This document shows, one piece after another, positions 1 to 13,309 of a stretch of DNA of 64,000 bases. The notes below the pieces were generated by a model that did not search any database, had not been told where the DNA came from, and worked only from the letters and a program-made list of their open reading frames with translations. The stretch lies in assembly GCA_002104935.1 (NCBI GenBank), contig MCGT01000007.1, forward strand, positions 620,001-684,000, in the 5' to 3' direction. Position 1 is the first letter of the stretch. Each line of letters begins with the position of its first letter. The position numbers were made by a program, and so were the translations under genes. The stretch is from Hesseltinella vesiculosa. Its lineage: Eukaryota > Mucoromycota > Mucoromycetes > Mucorales > Cunninghamellaceae.

Positions 1-2230
1 AGTAGATTGAAAGATCCGGAAAAACGCAAGTTTCACGTTATCGATTTTGGCTGCAAAATGCTGTGCAGCACCTTTGAAGCGTCTTGGCTTGGTTTATTTT
101 CCTTTTAAAAGAGAGGGGAGACCCCATCCTGACTCGGTGCGGTCAAAAAAGGACAAGAAGTGCCTGATCCATCCTGACTCAGTGCTTGGCCTCGGTGCGC
201 TTCCTCACTTTTTCCCCATTTTGGCCGCTGGCCATTTCTCATGAACCGTTGGTTTCATACTTTTCCTTCTTCAATTTTCAAATTAAAAGAAGCATCGAAC
301 GATTCCAATCTACCTGCTGTGTTTCTTGATCCTACAACCAAGTCTATCCGTCCTTGCTCGCGCGTACCACAGAGTGGATGCTCTTGTCTTCAGCCAGGTA
401 GTAGCAGCTTAACATGGGCACATTGATCAGCATCTCTCAGGCAAGTACAGGAAGTACTATCGCCTAGCAGGTGAGCTGTCCAGGGGAAACACGCTGGGTC
501 GATTCAAATGGCCAAAGAACACGCGTGGTGTCCCTCTGGCCATGGCTGAACAAAAAGAGGAGGCCGCTTCCTGCCATATACTCGACCAAATAGAAAAAGC
601 AGAGTGAAGAATGAGAAGTATGTCTTTTCCCAGCGGAATGAAAAAAAAAAAAAAAAAGTAAAGGCCAAGAAGACTACTAGATCCTAGTCAGCACTTCCCT
701 GTCTTTGAACCCCCTGAATCCCCTCACGTCACACAGCCTGCCTAAACTGCTACACTGCCTCTCAATAAACCGACAGCTCTGGTGATACTAAAGGCCAACG
801 TCGATCTTACCCCTCTTGTTGCTCAGCCTGCAACGAAGCCAGCGCTCAATTTTCTTCGAATGTTTTACCAAAGAACATGCATAAAGTATGTGCTTTCGTG
901 ATTTGCGTGTTTATTCCTTTAGATAACGAAAAGAAAGATAGAATGAACGATGGGGGACGCCTGCCCTGTTTCGTATGGAGAACTCCGACTCCCAGCTAAA
1001 AACATGAAAAAATCGGAATTTTCGCAAGGGGATCGATCCATCCCCAAGGGATTCTGATTCAAATCAAAAGTGTAAAGTAGCTTGTTGTCAATCCGCTCCA
1101 ATGTTTCATGTGAGTATATAATGTTGAGAAATGACGATGATTCATAGGATAACTCGCTTAGACAGCCGAGCAAAGCCCTAGAAGGCTGATTAGCATTCAC
1201 GTTCAAATATGGGTTTTTTTGCGGGGATTCTGCTGCCTTTGGAATTTTGCAAGCAAAATCGCTCATTTTTTTTTTCGAAAATGAGTGTATTTTCTCGTTA
1301 TTGACGCATTTTTGGTTTAGGCACCCATGTTCATGTCGCCTCCACACTTTCGTTAGGGGCATTAGCGTTAGGAGACTCAGCCGATTATGTTGAACATTTT
1401 TTTCTGGGCCTGTTCATTGGCAACTGCGAAGAATGCAACGTGTAGCACCAGTGAATCTTCGTACAGATACAACCCAAACTCAAAGGGCAAAGGAAGGGGG
1501 GGGAGTAATGTGACGCGTGACGCTAGCAACTCAAAAAAAAATCAGGAACGACAACCTTTGCCCGATATCAAATGAAAAGAACAGAAACTCCCATTCACAG
1601 ACAAGACCAGCCTCATTCTGGTGACTAAGATTTTTTGAGCAGGCGTATCCATGGGCGAGAGAACTCATCTTTGGAAAAGTGGATGGCTCAGGTGAAGACA
1701 CCCCCCCCCCCACCAGAATTAGAAGCTTTGATGCCACTTTTGCTTTTTGAACAATGACGAAATAAAGTTGTTGTCTTGCAAATCAGATGATGGATGTGGG
1801 ACAAGAGTATGGGAGAAAAAATAAAAGTGGGTAGGGAAGCGATGCATGATAAGGGTTATCTTGGACGTTCGCCATCCTGGCCTTTGACAGCTACCCGCTG
1901 ACTCGTCCAGATGTCTCGATCTTACATGTCATGAGCAAATCTATCAAGTTATGTGGTTCTTTAAAGATGGAGAACAGAAACAACGTTTATGCACACTCTC
2001 TATTCGTTTTTGGGCAAGCGCAAAACTCAGTCGGAAAGAAAATGACTTCATCGAGACACACGTGGCCTACCACAACACATCTCTTTGGCGCAGTGAAGTA
2101 AGGATAATAAAAAAAAAGATAGCCCCATTGATCTTTCATTTATTACAATAAGAAAGATAATTTACAAAAAGGTATCCTGTAGGGAAGTAAAAGGTAAAAG
2201 GGGGAGAGTGAAAAAAAAAAAAGTTAAAAT
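1..2230. other. No gene recognised (2.2 kb)
   Basis: The open frames here are short, contain no recognisable motif and do not join into a spliced model. The stretch is AT-rich with A homopolymers, and a short imperfect duplication (CCATCCTGACTC) occurs near 125 and 170. Part of it is probably the 3' UTR of the leftward membrane-protein gene that ends at 2231. The longest frame (919-1362, minus) has unremarkable low-complexity composition and I do not call it. Confidence 0.5.
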
Positions 2231-3117
2231 TTAACCGAGGAGAGGAGCGTTTTCGGCATCCGAGTTGCGGCCCACCAACTTGCAGACGTAGGGGCGAGCA
2301 GGGTAAAGAAGGGTGACGATGGCAGCGGCCAAGGTGAACCAGTGAATCCAAGCATCTTGTTGGTTGGTGAAGATGGCCAAGAGACCGAGACCGATGACAA
2401 CGGCACCAGTGACATCACCCTTTTGCTTCTTGAATTCGACGTAGCCAATGGCAGTGGTGGCCAAGAAAAGCACGCCAAGAGAAACGAAAATGCGCGACCA
2501 GACACCAGGGCCTTCTTCGGAGGTGTGGGAAACCAATTGGAAGAAGTTGATGACGGCACCAAACACAATCCAACCGTGCCAGAGAGAGAAGGGAGCGTGG
2601 ATGAAAAGCTTGTCGTAGATGCTACCGGCATGGTAGTTCTTTTCCAAGTTGTAGAACACATAGGACACAGACGAGGCAGTCAACAGGACAAAGATAAAGG
2701 CAATCAAGGTGTGGCCACTCTTCAACAGACCCAACCAGGCAGAGCTCAACAACACGGAAATGACAAAGTGCCAGCCTAATAAAAACCCTTGAGTCATGGC
2801 TCATCGACCTTTTTTTATAACGTACCAACACCATGAATGGCAGCATCATGAGCAGCTTCAAACCATTGGTAGATAACATAGCCACCAAGCAAAAGGTGGA
2901 TCAAGGTCCAGACATAAGAAATCCAGAAGGCTAATCACAAAAAGTAAGATTCCCACACTCGCCGAGCTTATTTTGATGGCTTACAGGGAGTGATGTAAGT
3001 ATGACCTTCACCAACTTCACCATCAGAGGGGCTGACCACAGTGTACACCGTGGCAGACAAGAAGAAGAGGTAAACAATGACGTTAGAAACCTTTTGGAAA
3101 ATGTGGAGCTTCGACAT
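2231..3117 (-). CDS. Polytopic membrane protein, unknown function
   Basis: Three exons on the minus strand (3117-2985, 2930-2826, 2775-2231) join in phase to 260 residues. The first ATG follows an A-rich leader. The protein is almost wholly hydrophobic, with about seven or eight predicted membrane segments and many Trp and aromatic residues (for example FWISYVWTLIHLLLGG and WLGLLKSGHTLIAFIF). A short charged C-terminus ends in NAPLLG, which resembles an acidic-dileucine sorting tail; that reading is inference. The overall layout recalls fungal integral membrane families of unknown function and, loosely, tryptophan-rich TspO-like proteins, but I do not recognise a defining motif. No signal peptide is needed because the first hydrophobic segment begins near residue 12. 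The gene model is secure; the function is open. Confidence 0.8.
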
Positions 3118-3525
3118 GGTTTGAACTAAAGAAAAAAAGGAGAAAGAAAGAAAAAATCAAAAGACGCGTTCTGTATAAATATTTTTTTTTTCGCCATTCT
3201 CCCTTTTCCGTTTGGAATTAAGGTTTTCCCTTCAGTGCAACCAAAAGGCTTTTCCCTTGTCACCAATTACACCTTATTTGATAAACTGCCCAGCATTTTC
3301 TCCCTTTTTACCCGATGGATTGGCGCTTTTTTCGACGGTTTACAGTTTTTTTCGGAGTCACACAAGACAGTGATCACTGAGACCATCATGCCATGTTTTG
3401 CTTTTTTGGCTCTCAAAAGGCTTGTCGTCCTAGGCTACTCACAGCAACAAGTAAGACGAATGTCTACCAACGAACGTCTCGTTTCGTCATGGAATGAAAG
3501 GTAAAAGATGACGATAACAACAACG

Positions 3526-3557
<32 letters not shown>

Positions 3558-4552
3558 GCATGTTTCTTTTTATGGCATGGTCACACAACATCCGTGTGCC
3601 TCGGTCTTTTGAAAAAAAACAGTAAAAATTGGCCTTCCAGATTGAAAAAACCTGTGATGTTCTTTGCTTGACCCAACGTGTTTTCAAAAAGGACATTCTT
3701 TTTGTCATGGTTTAAACTCATTCTTCAGTCATGGGATCCTCTTCTTCGCCTCATCTTTTCGAACAAAGAAAAAAGGCTACGTTTTGACCCAGCGGCGTCT
3801 TTGACCTAAAAAAATGGATCGTGCGAGTCCCTTTAAATAGAACAGACCCACTTCATTGACAGGCCAAACGTTTGAAACATCTTTTTCCTCCTTTTTGTCT
3901 GTCCTACACGTACGGATCTGCATAATCCAGTAAACCAAACAAAAAAAAAAGGCATCGACAATGCAAAAGGCGCCAAAAAAAACAAGCACCTTTTTTTTTT
4001 ATCTTGTGATGGCATCCACAAAGAAAATTTTCGTGTCAATATAGAAATGCATGAACACTCTTCATCTGTTTCGTATTCGCATCAAACTCTTTCTAGGCTC
4101 ATTTCTCACAGTCTTCCCCTCCACCAGGGCAAAAGAAAAAGCCGGGGAGTAAAAAAAAAAAGAGTTGCTTGTTGGGTGGCAAGGCTTTCATGCCTCGGTG
4201 GCTGCCCTCCGGCTCAGGTGACACAAACAAAACGGCACTACAGAACAGAGGAAAATCGTCTTCAATGAATCCTATTAAAAAATAGGCATGTCAGTAAAAC
4301 CACTTCTTTACCATGCTGCATTTCCCATCTTACCATAGGAGATAGTAATAAAAATGGTGAATGGAAAATGGCACCCGTCTTTTTTTGAAACAATGCAACA
4401 GCTGTATCAGAAAGGTGGAGTTTTAAAAGAGGTACACTTATCCCCCCTTTTTTTTTCTCGTCTTCTTGGTCTCCTTTTTTTTCAGGTCATCATCATACTA
4501 CTCCAAGCGCTTTATTTATTTTTGAATCCATTGCTTCATATATGGTACCAGC
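3118..4552. other. Intergenic, no gene recognised
   Basis: The 5' regions of the leftward membrane-protein gene and the rightward kinesin gene face each other here. Open frames are short and lack motifs. A run of about 29 A lies at 3526-3554. Nothing else is supportable. Confidence 0.5.
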
Positions 4553-7902
<3,350 letters not shown>

Positions 7903-8395
7903 GCCCTGTCACCTCTTTTCCCTTTTCCCCCTCTTCTATTTGAATGATCCTTATACCCACTCCATTCTTTCGGCTTTGTGTCTTTAAAATATCTATCTTT
8001 GTCCTTGGTTCTTTGTTATTGTTTGCTGAAATCCATGAAAATAAAAAAGATGCTACTCTAGTTCATGCCGTGGGCGGCGTTTGCCATTTCCTTTTTCGTC
8101 TCCTGCGCATGCTGCCAGACCTTTCTCCCAGTTTTTTTTTTTTTTTTTTTTTGATTACCTGGGCTGGCAAAGAGTCACCCTAACGTGCCCATTGGCCTCC
8201 TTTCAATGACCAAGTGCACATGGTTTTTTTGTACAATCGCATTCTTCTTGCCTGTTTTCACCAGCCAGCCATATGTCAATGATATGTCTCCTTAACTGAA
8301 CTTGATAGGCCACTCCTTATTTTTTTAGAACGATTATAAAAACGGTGGGTTCTTTCCAGCTAAAAAAGATTAAACCGGCCGCTTTTCATTTCAGT
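7903..8395. other. Kinesin 3' region and short intergenic
   Basis: This stretch holds the downstream region of the kinesin gene and the leader of the small secreted-protein gene. It carries a T run near 8132-8151. No separate gene is seen. Confidence 0.5.
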
Positions 8396-8701
8396 ATGAA
8401 GGTAGATCAGCCACTTACTTGAGCAACCTTGACTCATGGGCTGGTTTTTTTTTTTTTTTTGTAGAATCTCTTTTTTATCTGCTTGACATTAGGACTGGCG
8501 CTGGTGTTGGCAAAAGAACACCGCCGAGACTTTGAGGATATGTTTGACACATTTACAGGCCAAGGGGAGGGCCAAGAAGGTGGTGGTGGTGGGGGTCCAG
8601 CCGCATTTGCCCAAGCTCTCCCTGCCTTTGGAGCTCCGCTCTTGGGACTGGTCAGCGGCGGACTGCTTGGCCAACAAGCCAAGCCCGCGGAAGAGCCATG
8701 A
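8396..8701 (+). CDS. Small Gly-rich protein with signal peptide
   Basis: A 6-nt first exon (ATG AAG, 8396-8401), a 63-nt intron with a T-rich acceptor, and exon 2 (8465-8701) give 80 residues. The spliced N-terminus MKNLFFICLTLGLALVLA is a good signal peptide or N-terminal anchor, which exon 2 alone (Met at 8483) would lack; this is why I chose the spliced start. The mature part has a charged stretch (KEHRRDFEDMF), a run of six Gly and a hydrophobic Ala/Gly/Leu segment ending in PAEEP. No cysteine follows the signal region. Function is unknown. It could be a secreted or membrane-associated small protein. If translation starts at 8483, the product is 72 residues. Confidence 0.5.
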
Positions 8702-9012
8702 TTCCCCTCTCATTCCATCACACCCCACTTTTTTTTTTTACATTAAAAACCAAAAGCTACTTCACTTTATCACCATAAATACTACTCTATATTATTGAAA
8801 GGCTAGAATCATAAGGACAACGCAAGAAAAGGAAAAAGTGAGAATCTATTTTTCCCGCAGCTGTCTTCCACTTTACTCTTGTCTGCCGCACCAGCAACGA
8901 ACCTGTTTCTCCATAGGCCATCGATTTCAGAAAAAAAAAAAAAAAGGGCAGAAATAATCTATGGGTGTAGTGATTGTCGCCGGAGGGAAGGCTGTCAACA
9001 TTGGACGTTTAT

Positions 9013-10282
9013 TTACCAAGAATGATCGGGCTGATCTCGCTTTGCTCGCTGTGTTTCTTTCAAAAGCCCATTCACAAAGTTTTCAAAAATGTCTATGTAC
9101 GGCTTCAGAGATGTCTTTTTATAGTCTAAACAGCGAAGAGGGAAAAAAAAATGCGGCATAAGCAACCAGATCTGTCATGGCAGCAGCGAAGTAAAAAAGA
9201 AGGTCTTACCTGGTATCTTGCGTTCACTGTCACTGGTACCCATGGCCAATTTGTTCAGTTCATCATTCAGCGTCATCAGTGTTGGTACAGCCAAAGGATC
9301 AAAGTTGTCGCAGTTTTCAGGATCAATGGGAACGCATACACGCTCTAGAGAGAGAAACGCTTTGGGGGTCAGGATTTGCTAGGCAAAGGGCATGGCGTTT
9401 ACTTACGCGTCTTGGGGTGCACACAAAAGGGGCTTTTCAGTAAATGGTTGATGTTGGTGGACACGTTGCTATCCAGTCGAGGGTAAAGGTATTGAAGTTG
9501 GATGTCGCGAGTGATCGAATCGAATTCCTGGTGCGTGTCGAGAAAAGAAACAAGAAAAACAAATGCGGCGTTAGTCATTGTTGCTATCCGAGGAGTACAT
9601 ACATTTCTTGACTGATGCACAGCTTGGACAAGCTGATCCCATTTTTCTGCCCCAGAAAGGGAAGGATTGTTCGACCATTCATTGTTCAACTGATCACGAA
9701 TATCTATAAAAATGTTAGGTAAAGCAGCGAGTACACCCAGCTGCTCTCAGCACCTTCGCCACTTACTCGCGTCAGACAGAATGCTAACCATCTTTGTCCA
9801 TTCTTCCTTTGTGTCCAAAACGCCTTGCTGGTCCAAGATCAATGATTCAAAATAAGGCTCAATGGTCTTGTAGCTGCGCCTAAGAAAGAAGAAAGAAGGA
9901 GATGGACAATGAGCAGGCGAGCGTGGCATTTGTTTTAGAGGTCCATGACACACACTTACTCTAGCGAAGGATGCAGGATCTTCATCAATTTCACCTTGCG
10001 TTGTACTTCGGCCCCACCCTAGCATTCATAGAATTTCGTCAGTCTCTCCAGTATCTTGGTGGCTCCTTGCCAATCTATTTGTTGTGCCGCATTTCCTTAC
10101 CTTGATCACTTCCATATAACCGATGACAGCTTTCCGAGATTCGTTGTCCATTTGTCTAGCGCGCTCGTCGCTCACCCAGCAATGGACCCCACGACGGCCA
10201 GAGTACACCCATAGGATATGTTGAAAGCCGAAATCGTCTAAGCAAGGTCAAGGGATAGACAGGCAAATGGTCGGTCACGGTG

Positions 10283-10330
<48 letters not shown>

Positions 10331-11195
10331 GTTTACCTCGAAGGCAGGCATCGATGACTTTTATGGCCAGAGTCATAAACGTCCAGCATTTGTGGCAGAT
10401 GTCGCCGCCAGTACAGCAGGTACGGATTTCATCGTAATCGGTCATATCGATATCCAGGACAAATTCCTTTTCCAGAGGTCGAAAGGCCTTTTCATTCACC
10501 GTCTTTCTTTCCTTGGGCTAAAGAGAAAAATGGAAGAAAAATCGAGGTGAGGGCCGGTTCATCCAAATGTGACCCGCAGCCTGTTACCCGGATCGTGTAG
10601 ATAGCACCAAGATCCATTTTCACAGGTTGCAGCCGTTCGATCTCTTTTTTAAAGGCGGGTAAATCATTGAAGGATTGGAAGCGGATATAGATGTCATTCG
10701 CCAATGTAAAACTGAATTCACGATGGGTAAACGTCTTGGTAGGTTCGGCTGGGATGAAAAAAAAAGCTAGGGTTGGTTTTTTTTTTTTGTTATTGCGTGA
10801 GGACGGATTACCATTGCTGTAATTCAGCCATGAATAAAAGGTTTTGTAAGGGAAGAGTCGTTGGTAAAATGTTCGCAGCAGAAGAACTGGATCATGGTCC
10901 GCTTGGGTGACTCTAAAAAGAAGAGCGTGAGTCGTTCAGGAAGGAACAAGTAGGCTCTTACTTGAATGTTCTCAAAGGATCGCCATGCTGTTGGCGATCA
11001 GGGGTGCCTAGTTGGACGCTGGCCAGGTTTTTTTCAAGCATGGCATCATCATCGGACAAGAAATCGTCAAACATTTCGACATCATTGTCGTTTTGTTTCG
11101 CTAAGAGAATAAGAACGAAAGAATGAGATTATCACACTTCAGCATCCCTTCATGGCTATCGTTGCGATCCAAGTCATACCTTGATCATCAGCCAT
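9013..11195 (-). CDS. PRI1: DNA primase small (catalytic) subunit
   Basis: Twelve minus-strand exons (11195-11180, 11100-10962, 10912-10812, 10748-10588, 10517-10337, 10237-10101, 10018-9960, 9879-9767, 9703-9603, 9527-9407, 9344-9210, 9125-9013) close in phase to 458 residues, a normal length for eukaryotic PriS/p49. Diagnostic segments are the catalytic acidic motif [18 protein letters not shown], zinc-binding cysteines in [12 protein letters not shown], and the nucleotide-binding motif [15 protein letters not shown]. The protein synthesises RNA primers with Pri2 and DNA polymerase alpha in nuclear replication. The C-terminal exon was recovered by phase: it reads [18 protein letters not shown], matching the family's usual ending. 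The first coding exon is only 16 nt. Intron 5 carries a 43-nt A run. Identification is near certain. Confidence 0.95.
10283..10325. repeat. Poly-A tract of 43 nt in PRI1 intron
   Basis: An uninterrupted A run lies inside the fifth PRI1 intron. On the gene strand it is a T run, placed between the donor and the acceptor of that intron. It is the longest homopolymer I noticed in the window and its length may vary between reads. Confidence 0.9.
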
Positions 11196-11529
11196 GTCTA
11201 TTTCGTTCTTTATACAGTGGGCAACAATTGATCAACAACAAAGAAGCGAAGGAACGAAAAAAAAAATGAGGAAAAAAGGGAAAGTGGCAGAAAAAAAAAA
11301 AAAAGGAGCGGAACCGCGACAGCGCGAAAACAGCAGTCTCCATTCTGGTATACGAAACACTCCGCTACCAATCCTCTTTGGCTCGTTTGACCAATTAGAA
11401 TATCGACAACGACAGGGCAAGCTTGCTGTTAACTGAAATGAGTTCAGAACAAGCAAGGTAGGTAAAAAAAAATAAAAATAAAAAAAAGAGGCATGTCAAC
11501 AGCAATGGCGTGGCTCATTCTTTTTCTTT

Positions 11530-11724
11530 ATGCATCTCTGCTCTGTCTGCCATGGCCCAACCAAAAACCCGGTCCTAAATGGCAGCAAGGTTTATGGACT
11601 TCTGCGGTGCCCTTCTTGTGCAGTCATCTTTGATCGGGATGCCATGGCAGCCTGCAACATGGTGTCCATTGTTCAACACTATTGCCACAGCCTTTTTTAC
11701 TTCCCAAAGCAACCCCGCTGGTGA
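11530..11724 (+). pseudogene. Relic of Fanzor/TnpB-like nuclease C-terminus (zinc ribbon)
   Basis: A 64-residue open frame has the layout of the C-terminal zinc ribbon of TnpB/Fanzor RNA-guided nucleases. It has a first knuckle LCSVCH, a second knuckle LLRCPSCAVIF, and then the family's RDxxAAxNM block (here DRDAMAACNM). In this family the block carries the last RuvC-type Asp and is usually written NRDxNAA. The frame ends naturally just after it, as these proteins do. The WN before RD is replaced by FD. Nothing upstream encodes the rest of the nuclease, so this is a fragment. The frame lies between PRI1 and the DIP1984 gene. The family call rests on pattern recognition alone; a chance zinc ribbon or an unrelated protein is possible. 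Confidence 0.5.
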
Positions 11725-12306
11725 AGTACAACATGCGTCAATGATGGAGGTGGATAGTGTCATAGTTGCCCTTTGTTGGAGTCCACCATTACCCATTTTT
11801 TTTTCTTTAAACTCAACTCTCTGCTTTCTTTTTTTTTTGTTTCTCAATTTGATAAGACACCGAAAGGGATGTGGTGTCTTGTATTGTACTCCAACAAGAA
11901 AGTCAGAACATCTCTTGGTGAGAGTGCTTTTAGCCAAACACTTAACACAGGCCTGATTGGTTACAATGTTTTCTTTTTTTTGCCATAGTGAAGACATCCA
12001 ATGAAGGGTAAAAAAAAAAATAGGGTATGTACAAAAATTTATTACAACTTTTTAAAAAAAATAAAAAGATAAGAGGCCCCGAACCCACCCTCACAATTCC
12101 AAAAGGTCGTCCAACAGAGTGGTGATGAATGTAAAGTGAAATGTGCGTTTGTGCGATATGAGGTTTGAAGTTTTGATCGGACCTACATAGGGTTGTGGTT
12201 CTATTCGCTACGACACAGATGGAATTGCTACTGCCTGAAGATAATATGAAGTAAAAATAATGGTATCTGAATGAAAAGGGAAATGCTAAATGAAGAGGGA
12301 AAGGGA
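11725..12306. other. AT-rich intergenic
   Basis: No gene is recognised. The stretch includes the probable 3' UTR of the leftward DIP1984 gene. Overlapping open frames on both strands are low-complexity and not called. Confidence 0.45.
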
Positions 12307-12762
12307 TTAAACGAGCTCGTTTGTCCAATTGGCGGCTTGGATTTCACATTCAATCCCACGGCGTTCCTTGGCAATGCCGTCAATCTTCTTGCGCAACGAG
12401 GGAATATCCACGGTGGAAACCTTGAGAATTTCGGAGCGACTGTAACGGTCGGTCAGATTGTTGGCATTGTTGCACACCGCGTTCAAGATGCCATGGAGAC
12501 GTTGCAGAGAATCACGCTTGGCAATGGCATGGGTCAGGGTCAGGCCACTTTCAGTCTTGACGGTCAGGTTGCTGGAGTTGATGCGCACCACAAGATCTTC
12601 ATAAATTTTCATCTTGCTATCCAGTTCTTCGAAAAGAGCTTCAGGGGCTTCAGCAGGGTTGGTCCCGTCTTGGATAATTGAGTTTTGCACCAGACGTTCT
12701 TTGAGTTGGTTAATGGCAGTGTCCAGGTCAGACCGGTACACCAGGGCTTCAGCTAATTTCAT
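12307..12762 (-). CDS. DIP1984 family protein (bacterial-type)
   Basis: This single-exon frame encodes 151 residues beginning MKLAEALVYRSDLDTAINQL. The hallmarks of the bacterial DIP1984 family are all present: the MKLAEALxxRxDL start, INxSNL near the middle, DRYSRSEI, VSTVDIPSLRKKIDG and the ending IQAANWTNEL. Family members are about 150 residues, so the protein looks full length and intact. The biochemical role of the family is not established; the sequence is helical and charged. An in-frame Met 10 codons upstream (12792) is ignored because family members start at MKLAEA. The gene has no intron, unlike most genes in this window. A TATA-like element lies about 90 bp upstream. Family membership is strong; horizontal origin from bacteria is inference. 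Confidence 0.85.
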   Translation of the reverse strand: MKLAEALVYRSDLDTAINQLKERLVQNSIIQDGTNPAEAPEALFEELDSKMKIYEDLVVRINSSNLTVKTESGLTLTHAIAKRDSLQRLHGILNAVCNNANNLTDRYSRSEILKVSTVDIPSLRKKIDGIAKERRGIECEIQAANWTNELV

Positions 12763-12850
12763 GTTGTGTTTTGACCAGAGGTGCCAGACCAAAGGGGATA
12801 TATAAAAGAGTGTGAAAAAAATAATGGAAAGACTTCAAAAAAACACCCTG

Positions 12851-12858
12851 TATTTATA
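12851..12858 (-). promoter_or_regulatory. TATA-like element upstream of DIP1984 gene
   Basis: TATAAATA reads on the minus strand about 90 bp upstream of the start codon at 12762. It suggests a conventional eukaryotic promoter for this bacterial-type gene. A second AT-rich stretch (TTATATATCC on the minus strand) lies closer, near 12797-12806. Confidence 0.4.
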
Positions 12859-13309
12859 GCCAAAGCATTTTTTCGGTTGGGGACACAAGAAAGGTTTAGA
12901 CCTGGTCGTTTGAAACCTGTTTGTTACACTGCCGCAATTTTTTTTTAACACAAAGAAAGGCGCCACCTGTCACAAACCGTCAAAGACCCTTTTGAATGCT
13001 TATTCAATCCTACCCACGATTATTTTACATCGTCGGTGGCCATGCCGTTCCATGATGAAAGAAAAAAAAAAAGGGGGTGGGGGGGGGAATATAATATGTC
13101 TGAAGGCGATTTCTTGACATCTTTGCTTCCATCCGTGACGATGTGTATCTCCTGTTTCAAGAACCTTGTTGAAAGTAACACAAGAAGTCCTCGCGCCTTC
13201 TCCAGAAAAAAAAATTTTTTTTTTTCTCCATGCTTCCTCCACCTTCTCCAACACGTGATGGCTAAACAACGGGGTGCAATGGGTAAATTTCTTCAAGGAA
13301 GAAAAAGGA
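12859..13309. other. Intergenic, no gene seen
   Basis: This stretch holds the upstream region of the DIP1984 gene and the 3' region of the arginyl-tRNA synthetase gene. It is AT-rich with A and T runs. No supportable frame was found. Confidence 0.5.

Noticed and set aside
919..1362. 147-codon minus-strand frame
   Set aside because: Low-complexity composition, no motif, no start context and no partner exons; compatible with chance in AT-rich DNA.
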